Below, in pieces: positions 1 through 7,397 of a DNA stretch of 64,000 nucleotides. The notes below the pieces were generated by a model that saw only the letters and a program-made list of their open reading frames with translations, did no database searches and was not told the origin of the DNA. A program made the position numbers and the translations under genes. This stretch comes from Chryseobacterium ureilyticum (GTDB lineage Bacteria > Bacteroidota > Bacteroidia > Flavobacteriales > Weeksellaceae): positions 46,867 to 110,866 of the forward strand of contig NZ_FTOL01000011.1 in NCBI RefSeq assembly GCF_900156735.1, written 5' to 3'. Position 1 is the first letter of the stretch. Each line of letters starts with the position of its first letter.

Positions 1-30
1 TCTTTATAACGAGATCACTTTGCTTTGCAC

Positions 31-130
31 AATGACTCCTTAGCCCCGATAGTAGCGGTTACCCCACAGCGGTGAAGGAAAAGTCTGGCGCGAGGAGTAT
101 GAGCGGATAGCGGGAAATAGCTCCTTGAAT
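31..130. other. GC-rich structured noncoding island
   Basis: About 53 of these 100 bases are G or C, while the flanking sequence is strongly AT-rich. No open frame of note crosses it. It carries recurring AGCGG/CCGCT words and a 6-bp complementary pair (ACTCCT at 35-40, AGGAGT at 93-98), so a folded RNA or repeat element is plausible. It resembles, from memory only, GC-rich elements that recur between genes in Chryseobacterium and relatives. I cannot assign it to a named RNA family. Confidence 0.4.
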
Positions 131-256
131 AAAAAACATTAAAAAAGTTGAGTTAATATTCGTTGGGTTCTACAAATTTCCTGTCATTTTTTATCTTTCA
201 GGAATTTTACGATTTCAATTAAACCCTTAAAAACCTTATGTTTACGATATAATCGA

Positions 257-334
257 TATAAGCATATTCACTAATAATCAATATCTATAAGTGTTTTTGC
301 TTATATTTTTTATATATAAGTAATTATGCTTATA
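257..334 (+). promoter_or_regulatory. three phased palindromic operators upstream of satD
   Basis: Three copies of a 20-bp palindrome of form TATAAG-N8-CTTATA begin at 257, 286 and 315, each exactly 29 bp after the last. Copies two and three are perfect in both arms; copy one has CTAATA in its right arm. The third overlaps the promoter -7 box at 331-338, so a bound protein would block transcription. The helix-turn-helix of the SatD protein just downstream is the natural candidate for binding, giving autoregulation; that link is inference. Confidence 0.6.
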
Positions 335-338
335 TTTG
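331..338 (+). promoter_or_regulatory. TATATTTG -7 box, satD promoter
   Basis: TATATTTG matches the Bacteroidota primary sigma -7 consensus TAnnTTTG. It ends only 4 bases before the ATG at 343, so the transcript would be leaderless or nearly so. No good -33 TTTG is seen 19 bp upstream. The box lies within the third palindrome. Confidence 0.5.
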
Positions 339-342
339 CAGT

Positions 343-948
343 ATGATAGCGGTCATTACCGGTGATATTATAAATTCACAACATGCAGATACTGAAGTTT
401 GGATCACCAAGCTGAAAAATCTTCTCGAAAATTGGGGGAGCGCTCCTGATACATGGGAAATTTACAGAGGGGATGAATTTCAGTTCAAATGTAGTATAGA
501 CTCTGTCTTCTGGCATTTTCTAGCCATTAAATCTCTCATTAAAAGTCAGGAAAACCTCGATGTAAGGATTGCTATAGGCATTGGAGAAGAAAGTTTTTCA
601 TCCGAAAAAATCACCGAATCCAACGGTACCGCTTATGTACACTCCGGAAGATTATTGAACGACCTTAAAAACGACGGACATACCGTTGCCATCAAAACAT
701 CCAACGATGCTGTAGACAGGGATCTTAATATCCTTCTAAAATGGTCATCAAAGGATTTTGATAACTGGACAATGGCTACATCAGAAATCATTCACGAAAT
801 GATTATGAATCAGGATATTACCCAGGAAGATCTTGCCAAAAGATTTGCTATTTCACAGTCTTCTATCAGCCAGAGACTGAAACGGGCTAACTATGAGCTC
901 ATCGTGGAAACCAATCAGTATTTCAGAAAGAAAATCTCAGAACTATAA
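343..948 (+). CDS. SatD family protein
   Basis: A 201-residue protein opening with MIAVITGDIINSQ, the typical start of the SatD family. YRGDEFQ (41-47) and an NGTAYVHSGRLL segment (about 94-105) recall the layout of GGDEF or class III cyclase folds; that resemblance is my inference. The last 40 residues hold a clear helix-turn-helix (QEDLAKRFAISQSSISQRL, 161-179) suited to DNA binding. The gene is followed after 2 bp by a DUF3307 membrane protein, a pairing common in bacteria. The molecular function of SatD is not established. Its promoter region holds three regular palindromes, consistent with self-regulation. Confidence 0.85.
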   Translation: MIAVITGDIINSQHADTEVWITKLKNLLENWGSAPDTWEIYRGDEFQFKCSIDSVFWHFLAIKSLIKSQENLDVRIAIGIGEESFSSEKITESNGTAYVHSGRLLNDLKNDGHTVAIKTSNDAVDRDLNILLKWSSKDFDNWTMATSEIIHEMIMNQDITQEDLAKRFAISQSSISQRLKRANYELIVETNQYFRKKISEL

Positions 949-950
949 GC

Positions 951-1646
951 ATGATCTTTATCAAACTCATATTGGCACATCTACTCGGAGATTTTATACT
1001 TCAGCCAAATTCATGGGTTGCGGATAAGGAGAACTATAAACTAAAAAGTAAGTTTTTATACCTTCATATTCTGATTCACACTGCTTTAAGTTTAATTTTC
1101 CTTTGGGATTTAAAACTTTGGTGGGTCGCTGTCTTGGTGGGTATTTCTCATTTCATTATTGATCTGGCAAAACTTTGTTTTCAGAATGTAAAAACGAAAA
1201 AAAGATGGTTTTTTATAGATCAGCTGCTGCATGTTTTAGTGATCGGCGGTATATCTTTTTATTTCGGCGAATTTACATTTGACTTTTTACAAAATCAGGA
1301 ATTTTTAAAAATAATAATGGCTGCATTGTTTCTTACAACGCCTGCTTCTATTTTTATTAAGATCCTATTATCATCATGGACACCTGCTCCGGATGGTCCC
1401 AACAATATCCAAACCGAATCTTTAACAAGTGCCGGAAAATATATCGGAATTTTAGAACGTCTTCTTGTTTTCACCTTTATTTTGGTGAATCATTGGGAAG
1501 GCGTAGGTTTCATGGTTGCTGCCAAATCTGTTTTCAGATTCAGTGACCTTGCACAGGCAAAACAGAGAAAACTCACGGAATATGTATTAATTGGTACATT
1601 GTTGAGTTTTGGACTGGCTGTCTTAACAGGAATAATAATAAAGTAA
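951..1646 (+). CDS. DUF3307 domain-containing membrane protein
   Basis: A 231-residue hydrophobic protein with the DUF3307 signature LAHLLGDFILQPN near the N terminus (8-20), where conserved His and Asp residues lie in the first membrane helix, and a second motif with SHFIIDLAK around residue 66. About six membrane segments are apparent. It starts 2 bp after satD stops, so the two are surely cotranscribed and probably act together, perhaps with SatD as its cytoplasmic sensor or regulator (inference). The biochemical role of the family is unknown. Confidence 0.85.
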   Translation: MIFIKLILAHLLGDFILQPNSWVADKENYKLKSKFLYLHILIHTALSLIFLWDLKLWWVAVLVGISHFIIDLAKLCFQNVKTKKRWFFIDQLLHVLVIGGISFYFGEFTFDFLQNQEFLKIIMAALFLTTPASIFIKILLSSWTPAPDGPNNIQTESLTSAGKYIGILERLLVFTFILVNHWEGVGFMVAAKSVFRFSDLAQAKQRKLTEYVLIGTLLSFGLAVLTGIIIK

Positions 1647-1682
1647 ATCAATAAATCTAACTACAATTTAGAAAGTAAAATT

Positions 1683-2405
1683 ATGAGTCAAAAGAAAGAA
1701 ATGTTGTACGAGGGGAAAGCGAAACAAGTATTTGCTACCGATAATCCTGATGAAGTAGTAGTACGTTTCAAAGACGATGCTACAGCATTTAACGCTCAAA
1801 AGAAAGGTCAGGTTGACCTGAAGGGGGAGATGAACAACGCGATCACAACCCTTATCTTTGAATACTTAAATGAAAAAGGAATCAAAACTCATTTCATCAA
1901 ACAATTGGACGAAAGAGAACAATTGGTAAGAAAAGTATCTATCATTCCATTAGAAATGGTAGTAAGAAACTATTCTGCAGGAAGTATGGCACAAAGATTA
2001 GGAGTGGAAGAAGGAATTAAATCTCCAGTAACGATCTTCGATATCTGCTATAAGAAAGACGAATTAGGAGATCCGCTTATCAATGATCATCACGCTGTTT
2101 TCTTAGGAGCTGCTACTTACGAAGAACTTGACGAAATGTATGAATTAACGTCAGATATCAACGAGATCCTTATCGACTTATTTGACAAGATCAATATCAT
2201 CTTAGTAGACTTTAAAATCGAATTAGGAAAAACTTCAGATGGTGAAATCATCCTTGCTGACGAAATTTCTCCTGATACTTGCAGGCTTTGGGATAAAGAT
2301 ACGATGAAGAAACTTGACAAAGACAGATTCAGAAGAGACTTAGGTGAAGTAACTGAGGCATATGTTGAGATCTATAACCGTCTTAAAAATCTTTTAGGGA
2401 AATAA
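1683..2405 (+). CDS. purC: phosphoribosylaminoimidazole-succinocarboxamide synthase
   Basis: SAICAR synthase, 240 residues, the normal length of the short bacterial enzyme. It joins aspartate to CAIR with ATP in de novo purine synthesis. The N terminus has the family signature LYEGKAKQVFAT, the nucleotide-binding lobe has FKDDATAFN, and the substrate motif SPDTCRLWD lies near residue 196. It starts 36 bp after the DUF3307 gene and could be cotranscribed with it, although the functions are unrelated. purF follows after a repeat-bearing 134-bp gap. Confidence 0.97.
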   Translation: MSQKKEMLYEGKAKQVFATDNPDEVVVRFKDDATAFNAQKKGQVDLKGEMNNAITTLIFEYLNEKGIKTHFIKQLDEREQLVRKVSIIPLEMVVRNYSAGSMAQRLGVEEGIKSPVTIFDICYKKDELGDPLINDHHAVFLGAATYEELDEMYELTSDINEILIDLFDKINIILVDFKIELGKTSDGEIILADEISPDTCRLWDKDTMKKLDKDRFRRDLGEVTEAYVEIYNRLKNLLGK

Positions 2406-2525
2406 GATACCAGATGTCAGATACCGGATGTTGACACTGAAAATACTTTGTTAGTTAAAACAAAATTAAAATTTGAAGTTAGCTTTTAGTCTGAGGTCTG
2501 AAATCTGACTTCTAAGATCTACAAT
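2406..2525. repeat. intergenic CAGAT/TCTGA repeat with inverted arms
   Basis: The purC-purF gap holds short tandem CAGAT-like units (CAGATGTCAGATACCGGATG at 2411-2430) and complementary units at the other end (TCTGAGGTCTGAAATCTGAC at 2490-2509). The 11-base word AGATGTCAGAT (2412-2422) pairs at 10 of 11 positions with ATCTGACTTCT (2503-2513). It may be a degenerate intergenic repeat or form a long-range stem in the pur mRNA. No gene is present. Confidence 0.4.
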
Positions 2526-2539
2526 TAGAAAAAATAGAA

Positions 2540-4039
2540 ATGAAAAGTTTAGACATTCATAAAAGTGAATATTTAAAACAGTTTGAAAACCAGGTTTACG
2601 GAAGGAATCTTTTCAGAACTCAGGAAGAGGAAAGATTAGATGCTCCTAACGAAGAATGTGGTATTTTCGGATTATATTCAGATAATGATCTGGATACGTT
2701 TTCCCTTTCACAGTTCGGGCTTTTTGCTTTACAGCACAGAGGTCAGGAAGCTTGTGGTATTTCCGTTTTAAAGGATGGAAGAATTACAAACATGAAAGAT
2801 GAAGGACTGGTTTTAGATGTTTATAAAGAAATTCAGGAACCTGAAACTTTTATGGGAAATTCTGCAATTGGACATACACGTTATACCACTGCAGGAGATA
2901 AAAAGAAATATAACTTCCAGCCATTTTTCGCGAAAAACGAATATGACCAGATTATACTTTCAATAGCACACAATGGTAACCTTACCAATGCGAAAGAATT
3001 AAAGGCAGAACTAGAAGCTGAAGGTGTAGTTTTCAGAGCTACTTCAGATTCTGAAGTAATCCTAAGATTAATCCAGAAAAACCTTGATTTGGGACTTCGT
3101 GGAGCCATCAAAGCTACAATGGAAAAGATTGAAGGTGCATATTCTGTAGTGGGAATGACTAGAAATAAATTCTTTGCATTCAGAGACTTTAACGGTATCC
3201 GTCCGTTAGTGTTAGGAGCAATTGATGAAAACTCCTATGTTGTTGCTTCAGAATCTGTAGCATTAGATGCTGTAGGAGCTCAGTATGTACGTGATATTCT
3301 TCCGGGAGAAATCATTTATACAAATGAAAATGAACCTGGAAAACTTCAATCTTATATGATGGATGAAGCAAAGGGCAAGCAAAGAATCTGCTCATTTGAA
3401 TACATCTATTTTGCAAGACCTGACTCTACTTTAGAGAATATCAACGTTTACGAAATCAGAGAAAAATCTGGTGAGAAAATCTGGGAACAGGCACCTGTAG
3501 AAGCTGATTTGGTAATTGGAGTTCCAGATTCAGGAGTCCCGGCTGCTATTGGTTTCTCAAAAGCTTCAGGAATACCATTCCGTCCGGTTTTGATCAAAAA
3601 CAGATATATCGGAAGAAGTTTCATTGTTCCTACACAGGAAATGAGAGAAAGGGTAGTCAACCTTAAACTTAACCCGATCATTTCAGAAATGAAAGATAAA
3701 AGGGTAGTTATCATTGATGACTCTATCGTTCGTGGAACAACATCCAAGAGACTGGTTAAGATTCTTAAAGATGCAGGCGTAAAAGAAATTCACTTCAGAA
3801 GTGTTTCTCCACCAATTATCGCTCCATGTTATCTGGGAATCGATACTCCGTCAAAAGATGATTTGATCTCTGCAAACATGACTACAGAAGAACTTAAAAA
3901 CTATTTAGGAGTAGATTCTTTAGAGTTTTTAAGTATAGATAACCTAAAAGAGATTTTAGGATCTTCTAATCATTGCTTTGGATGCTTCACAGAAGAATAT
4001 CCGGTAGGAAAAGGTGAGGAAGCAGTATTATTTAATTAA
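2540..4039 (+). CDS. purF: amidophosphoribosyltransferase
   Basis: PurF, 499 residues, makes phosphoribosylamine from PRPP and glutamine, the first committed step of purine synthesis. A 39-residue propeptide precedes Cys40 in ECGIFGLY, the N-terminal nucleophile exposed by autoprocessing. The glutaminase half has QHRGQEACGI and GHTRYTT; the phosphoribosyl half has the PRPP loop VVIIDDSIVRGTTS. Cysteines near the end (NHCFGCF) fit the Fe-S-containing Bacillus type of PurF. It follows purC in the same direction, so the two purine genes are probably coexpressed. A strong terminator follows. Confidence 0.97.
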   Translation: MKSLDIHKSEYLKQFENQVYGRNLFRTQEEERLDAPNEECGIFGLYSDNDLDTFSLSQFGLFALQHRGQEACGISVLKDGRITNMKDEGLVLDVYKEIQEPETFMGNSAIGHTRYTTAGDKKKYNFQPFFAKNEYDQIILSIAHNGNLTNAKELKAELEAEGVVFRATSDSEVILRLIQKNLDLGLRGAIKATMEKIEGAYSVVGMTRNKFFAFRDFNGIRPLVLGAIDENSYVVASESVALDAVGAQYVRDILPGEIIYTNENEPGKLQSYMMDEAKGKQRICSFEYIYFARPDSTLENINVYEIREKSGEKIWEQAPVEADLVIGVPDSGVPAAIGFSKASGIPFRPVLIKNRYIGRSFIVPTQEMRERVVNLKLNPIISEMKDKRVVIIDDSIVRGTTSKRLVKILKDAGVKEIHFRSVSPPIIAPCYLGIDTPSKDDLISANMTTEELKNYLGVDSLEFLSIDNLKEILGSSNHCFGCFTEEYPVGKGEEAVLFN

Positions 4040-4058
4040 TATTTCTTACATATAATAG

Positions 4059-4090
4059 AGAGCCAGATTTTATATCTGGCTCTTTTTGTT
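4059..4090 (+). terminator. rho-independent terminator after purF
   Basis: Perfect 10-bp stem AGAGCCAGAT / ATCTGGCTCT (4059-4068, 4074-4083) with a 5-base loop, followed by a T tract. Confidence 0.85.
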
Positions 4091-4206
4091 ATAACTATAT
4101 GTTACCAAAAAGTCGGTAAACTAAGGAAAATATAGCAAAAGCTTAATGTTGCTGTAGTCTAAAAGAATAAGACAAACTTTAATTTTATAAGGTTAAAACA
4201 GAACAT

Positions 4207-5154
4207 ATGAAGCATGCCTTTTTCGCAGGAATTTTCCTGGTATTTACTCAATTTTATTACTCTCAGTCTTTCGATAATCAAGCACATCGTGGTGGGAAAT
4301 CTCTGTATCCTGAGAACACAATTCCGGCAATGAAAAATGCCTTAAAAATGAATGTAACCACCTTGGAAATGGATCTCGCCACCACAAAAGATAAAAAAGT
4401 AATTCTTTCTCACGATGCCTTTCTTTCTCCAGAATTAGTTACAAAACCCGATGGAAGCTACATTCCAAAAGATTCAGGATTTTACTATAAAATTTATGAA
4501 ATGCCGTATGAGAAAATTAAGACATTTGATGTAGGGTTAAAGAAACTCAATAACTATCCAGATCAAAAGAAAATGAAAGCCCAAAAGCCTCTTTTCTCAG
4601 ATGTTGTAGACGCTTGTGAATCTTATGCCCGGGAACTTAAAAGACCTTTACCTTTTTATAATATAGAAACCAAAACACGCCCTTTCTCAGATAATATCTT
4701 TCACCCTGAACCCAAAGAGTTTGTAGATCTGATGATGAAGATTATTATTAAAAAAGGAATTCAGGATAGAGTAATTATCCAGTCATTTGATCCAAGAACA
4801 TTGGAAATTGTTCATAAAGAATATCCTAAAATTATGACTGCATTATTGGTAGAAAAAGTAGATGATAAAAAGCTGGCACAGCAGCAGCAGTATTTTCAAA
4901 ATATTCCTTTAGAGAAATTCAAACAATATCCCAATCATCTGAATGGAGTAGCGGAAGACATGAAATTTTTAAGCTTCACACCAACCATTTATAGCCCGGA
5001 ACATACACTTGTAACTCCAAAACTTATACAAGAATGCCATGCATTAGGAATGAAAGTTATTCCATGGACTGTTAATACCAAAGAAAGACTGAAAGAACTA
5101 AAAGAAATAGGAATAGATGGCGTTATCACAGATGATCCCAGAATATTCGAATAA
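4207..5154 (+). CDS. secreted glycerophosphodiester phosphodiesterase
   Basis: A GDPD-family TIM-barrel hydrolase of 315 residues that splits glycerophosphodiesters into glycerol-3-phosphate and an alcohol. An N-terminal signal peptide (hydrophobic 5-17) points to the periplasm or cell surface. Catalytic hallmarks are AHRGG (His27), PENT (35-38), the acidic pair EMD (54-56) and SHD (His69), followed by PWTVN and GIDGVITDDP near the end, as in the family. It stands alone between two terminators and is convergent with the outer-membrane genes. Probably serves phosphate or glycerol scavenging. Confidence 0.9.
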   Translation: MKHAFFAGIFLVFTQFYYSQSFDNQAHRGGKSLYPENTIPAMKNALKMNVTTLEMDLATTKDKKVILSHDAFLSPELVTKPDGSYIPKDSGFYYKIYEMPYEKIKTFDVGLKKLNNYPDQKKMKAQKPLFSDVVDACESYARELKRPLPFYNIETKTRPFSDNIFHPEPKEFVDLMMKIIIKKGIQDRVIIQSFDPRTLEIVHKEYPKIMTALLVEKVDDKKLAQQQQYFQNIPLEKFKQYPNHLNGVAEDMKFLSFTPTIYSPEHTLVTPKLIQECHALGMKVIPWTVNTKERLKELKEIGIDGVITDDPRIFE

Positions 5155-5245
5155 AAAATGGAAAATTTCTATGTGATTACGTAGTTAAAAAAATCAATTG
5201 GATTCTTAAAGAAAACAATTATTATTAATTAATGTTCAAAAAAAT

Positions 5246-5280
5246 AAATAGCCGGAAGAAAATCTTCCGGCTATTTTATA
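5246..5280. terminator. bidirectional terminator
   Basis: Perfect 14-bp stem (5246-5259 with 5263-5276) and a 3-base loop, with A and T flanks that work in both directions. It sits between the convergent GDPD gene and the first beta-barrel gene. Confidence 0.85.
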
Positions 5281-5326
5281 AATGCAAATACATGCACTTG
5301 GAGTTAAAAAATTGGTTTATTTTTAA

Positions 5327-6016
5327 TTAGAACTTATAGTTCAAACCTAATTGGAATACTCTGTTGTTGTTTTCCGCAGCTGGTCTGCTCTTATCGATCT
5401 TTGTCAAGCTATTAGTATATCTTGCATTGATTCCGATATTGTTTGTGATATCATATCCTAAACCAAGCCCTAAACCGAAGTTAAATCTATTGATCTGATC
5501 CTTATCAAGATCTTCAGAGTGAGACTGAGTAGTAGTAGTTGTAATACCACCTGTTGTAGTTGTTCTTGTTACGTCACCTTTATTTTTACCATTGATGAAA
5601 TAACTGAATTCAGGACCTGCTTCTACATAAAACTTATCCATTGGTCTCATTTGAACCATTAAAGGAACTGAGATATAGTTCATTGTTACTTTATCCTGTA
5701 CTTTTACATTTCCGTTCTCAATTGGAGAATTAGAGATTACGTCTCTTGCTCCCATTTGGTTATATAATACCTCCGGTTGGATGCTGAATTGTTTAGAAAC
5801 TGGAATGTTTACAAATGCACCAGCATGGAAACCTAGCTTTTGGCTGTTCATTCCGAATTCTTGTGCACTGAAGTAAGCAGAGTTACCTCCGGCTTTAATA
5901 CCGAATCTTACAGGTTGAACGTCTTTTTTAAGAGGTGATGTATTTACAGTTGTTGATTCCTGAGCAAAGGCTAATGTACCAGCAGCTAATGCCAGTCCTA
6001 AAAATAACTTCTTCAT
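5327..6016 (-). CDS. outer-membrane beta-barrel (porin family) protein 1
   Basis: A 229-residue member of the OMP_b-brl_2 group. I take the start at 6016, giving MKKLFLGLALAAGTLAFAQ, a signal peptide with an AFA-Q cleavage site; a longer reading frame to 6070 would add an improbable leader and overlap the promoter. The mature part alternates hydrophobic beta strands (FGIKAGGN, KLGFHAGAFVNIPV, FSIQPEVLYNQMG, FYVEAGPEFSYF, FNFGLGLGLGYD) and ends in the terminal Phe typical of barrels (QLGLNYKF). It is the last of four tandem paralogues on this strand, each with its own sigma-54-like promoter and terminator. Ligand unknown. Confidence 0.9.
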   Translation of the reverse strand: MKKLFLGLALAAGTLAFAQESTTVNTSPLKKDVQPVRFGIKAGGNSAYFSAQEFGMNSQKLGFHAGAFVNIPVSKQFSIQPEVLYNQMGARDVISNSPIENGNVKVQDKVTMNYISVPLMVQMRPMDKFYVEAGPEFSYFINGKNKGDVTRTTTTGGITTTTTQSHSEDLDKDQINRFNFGLGLGLGYDITNNIGINARYTNSLTKIDKSRPAAENNNRVFQLGLNYKF

Positions 6017-6053
6017 AATTTTTATTTTTAATTTTACTATTTGCACTATAATT

Positions 6054-6070
6054 TGCAAAATGCTTGCCAA
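6054..6070 (-). promoter_or_regulatory. sigma-54-like promoter of barrel gene 1
   Basis: On the minus strand this reads TTGGCAAGCATTTTGCA, close to the RpoN consensus TGGCAC-N5-TTGCA with exact GG-N10-GC spacing. The predicted transcript start is about 28 bases before the ATG at 6016. Confidence 0.6.
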
Positions 6071-6284
6071 ACTTAATAAATGCCGATAAACAGGGGTTTT
6101 ATGATAGTTTTTGTTGTTTTAAAAATAACTGTTTTATTTTCTTATCTTTGAAATATTTCAATATATATTGAATATTTATAATAAATTTTCTGTTAAATTC
6201 ATTTAGTGCGTTAAATATTGTTTAAATAGAAAAATATGATGAATTTAATTCATTTTTAATATATTAAAACCAGCTACAAATAAA

Positions 6285-6310
6285 AATACCGGATCGCAAA
6301 ACCCGGTATC
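6285..6310 (-). terminator. terminator after barrel gene 2
   Basis: A 7-bp stem ATACCGG / CCGGTAT (6286-6292, 6303-6309) with a 10-base loop. On the minus strand it is followed by a T-rich run. Confidence 0.6.
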
Positions 6311-6332
6311 ATTTGAAAAATAATGAATATCT

Positions 6333-7052
6333 CTATTTAAACTTATAAGCTACTCCTACCTGGAGTGCATTATTTCTTACTTTGTAATCCGAATCAGTGT
6401 TCTTCATAACGTTGGTAATACCAGCTGTAAATCTTGCCGTCACTCCAAATTTTGGAGTAAAATAATACCCGGCACCCACACCTAACCCAAAATTGAATCT
6501 ATTATAAAAGTCCATGACCAGTTTATTAGAAAAACTATCACGGTATGTATTAATTTGAGAGCCTGATCTTTCCTCAACGCTCATATCTCCTTTTAATTTT
6601 CCTCCTATTAATAATCCAAATTCAGGACCTGCCTCTACATAAAGCTGAGGAAGAATATTATATTGAACCATAATCGGAAGGGTAAGATAATTTAAGTTTG
6701 TGGTAAAATCAACATTACGTTTATATATAGAACCTCCCGAAGCATATCTGTATCTTTCCTCTGCTTTTGATCCTAGTTGGCTAAAAAGAAGTTCAGGCTG
6801 AATGCTGAATTTCTGTGCTACCGGAATATTTACAAATACTCCCGCATGGAAACCAGGCTTTAATCTGTCATCATTATTTTGCTCCTCGTACTGGCTGCCG
6901 TAATTATAACGATCCATATCAGTGCGGGAAAGGTTAGAAGCATTAAATCCTCCTTTAACTCCATAGGATATAGGTGAAGTAGATTGTTTTTTTTCCTGTG
7001 CGTTAAGGAAAAGAACTCCCATAAATGCTAATCCTGTGAATAATTTTTTCAT
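6333..7052 (-). CDS. outer-membrane beta-barrel (porin family) protein 2
   Basis: A 239-residue secreted beta-barrel paralogue with signal peptide MKKLFTGLAFMGVLFLNAQ. The barrel signatures of the set recur: YGVKGGFNASNLS, FHAGVFVNIPV, FSIQPELLFSQLG, LYVEAGPEFGLL, FGLGVGAGYYFTPKFGV. It ends VGVAYKFK rather than in a free Phe. It is the most divergent of the four, with a long variable polar loop near residues 40-60. Its -24/-12 promoter also differs most (TTGGCGGAGGTTTTGCT). Function unknown; outer-membrane location is well supported. Confidence 0.9.
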   Translation of the reverse strand: MKKLFTGLAFMGVLFLNAQEKKQSTSPISYGVKGGFNASNLSRTDMDRYNYGSQYEEQNNDDRLKPGFHAGVFVNIPVAQKFSIQPELLFSQLGSKAEERYRYASGGSIYKRNVDFTTNLNYLTLPIMVQYNILPQLYVEAGPEFGLLIGGKLKGDMSVEERSGSQINTYRDSFSNKLVMDFYNRFNFGLGVGAGYYFTPKFGVTARFTAGITNVMKNTDSDYKVRNNALQVGVAYKFK

Positions 7053-7086
7053 GGTTTAAAATTTAAATTAATTTTGCTGATACTGC

Positions 7087-7103
7087 AGCAAAACCTCCGC
7101 CAA
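7087..7103 (-). promoter_or_regulatory. sigma-54-like promoter of barrel gene 2
   Basis: The minus strand reads TTGGCGGAGGTTTTGCT, with GG-N10-GC spacing and a TTGCT -12 element. The predicted start lies about 24 bases before the ATG at 7052. Confidence 0.55.
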
Positions 7104-7136
7104 AGAGAAGAAAATGACAAAAGTCATATAAATGCG

Positions 7137-7283
7137 AAAAAGTCAGACTTAAACGAGTAAACCTGACTTTTTCTATTGAAATCAAAATGTATTTAAATTT
7201 TAGAGATGTGTATCTCTGATAATATTATCCTGTATCCGAAAATTGCGTTAATAAAACATCCTTATTCGAGATAAGATACAATA
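7137..7283 (-). ncRNA. candidate sigma-54-driven small RNA
   Basis: The 345-bp gap between barrel genes 2 and 3 has a sigma-54-like promoter at 7294-7310 pointing into it and, about 110-145 bases on, an intrinsic terminator: AAAAAGTCAG / CTGACTTTTT stem (7137-7146, 7163-7172) ending in five T on the minus strand. Barrel gene 3 already has its own terminator upstream at 7340-7365, so this second terminator needs another transcript. Between the signals no frame longer than a few codons exists, but hairpins are evident (AGAGAT-ACAC-ATCTCT; GATAATATTATC). A regulatory RNA of roughly 145 nt is inferred. Confidence 0.45.
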
Positions 7284-7293
7284 TTATACAATA

Positions 7294-7310
7294 GGCAAAT
7301 TTCTTGCCAA
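7294..7310 (-). promoter_or_regulatory. orphan sigma-54-like promoter
   Basis: The minus strand reads TTGGCAAGAAATTTGCC with exact GG-N10-GC spacing, like those of the barrel genes. It lies below the terminator of barrel gene 3 and some 240 bases above barrel gene 2, which has its own copy. It therefore seems to drive a separate short transcript. Confidence 0.5.
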
Positions 7311-7339
7311 AAATTTTGAATCCGTATAAAGAAATAAAA

Positions 7340-7365
7340 AACCGGATTAAATGAATAATCCGGTT
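7340..7365 (-). terminator. terminator after barrel gene 3
   Basis: Perfect 10-bp stem AACCGGATTA / TAATCCGGTT (7340-7349, 7356-7365) with a 6-base loop. The A run at 7335-7341 gives a T tract on the minus strand. Confidence 0.8.
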
Positions 7366-7397
7366 GATAAATTTATTTTTAAATCTTAAGCTAAAGC

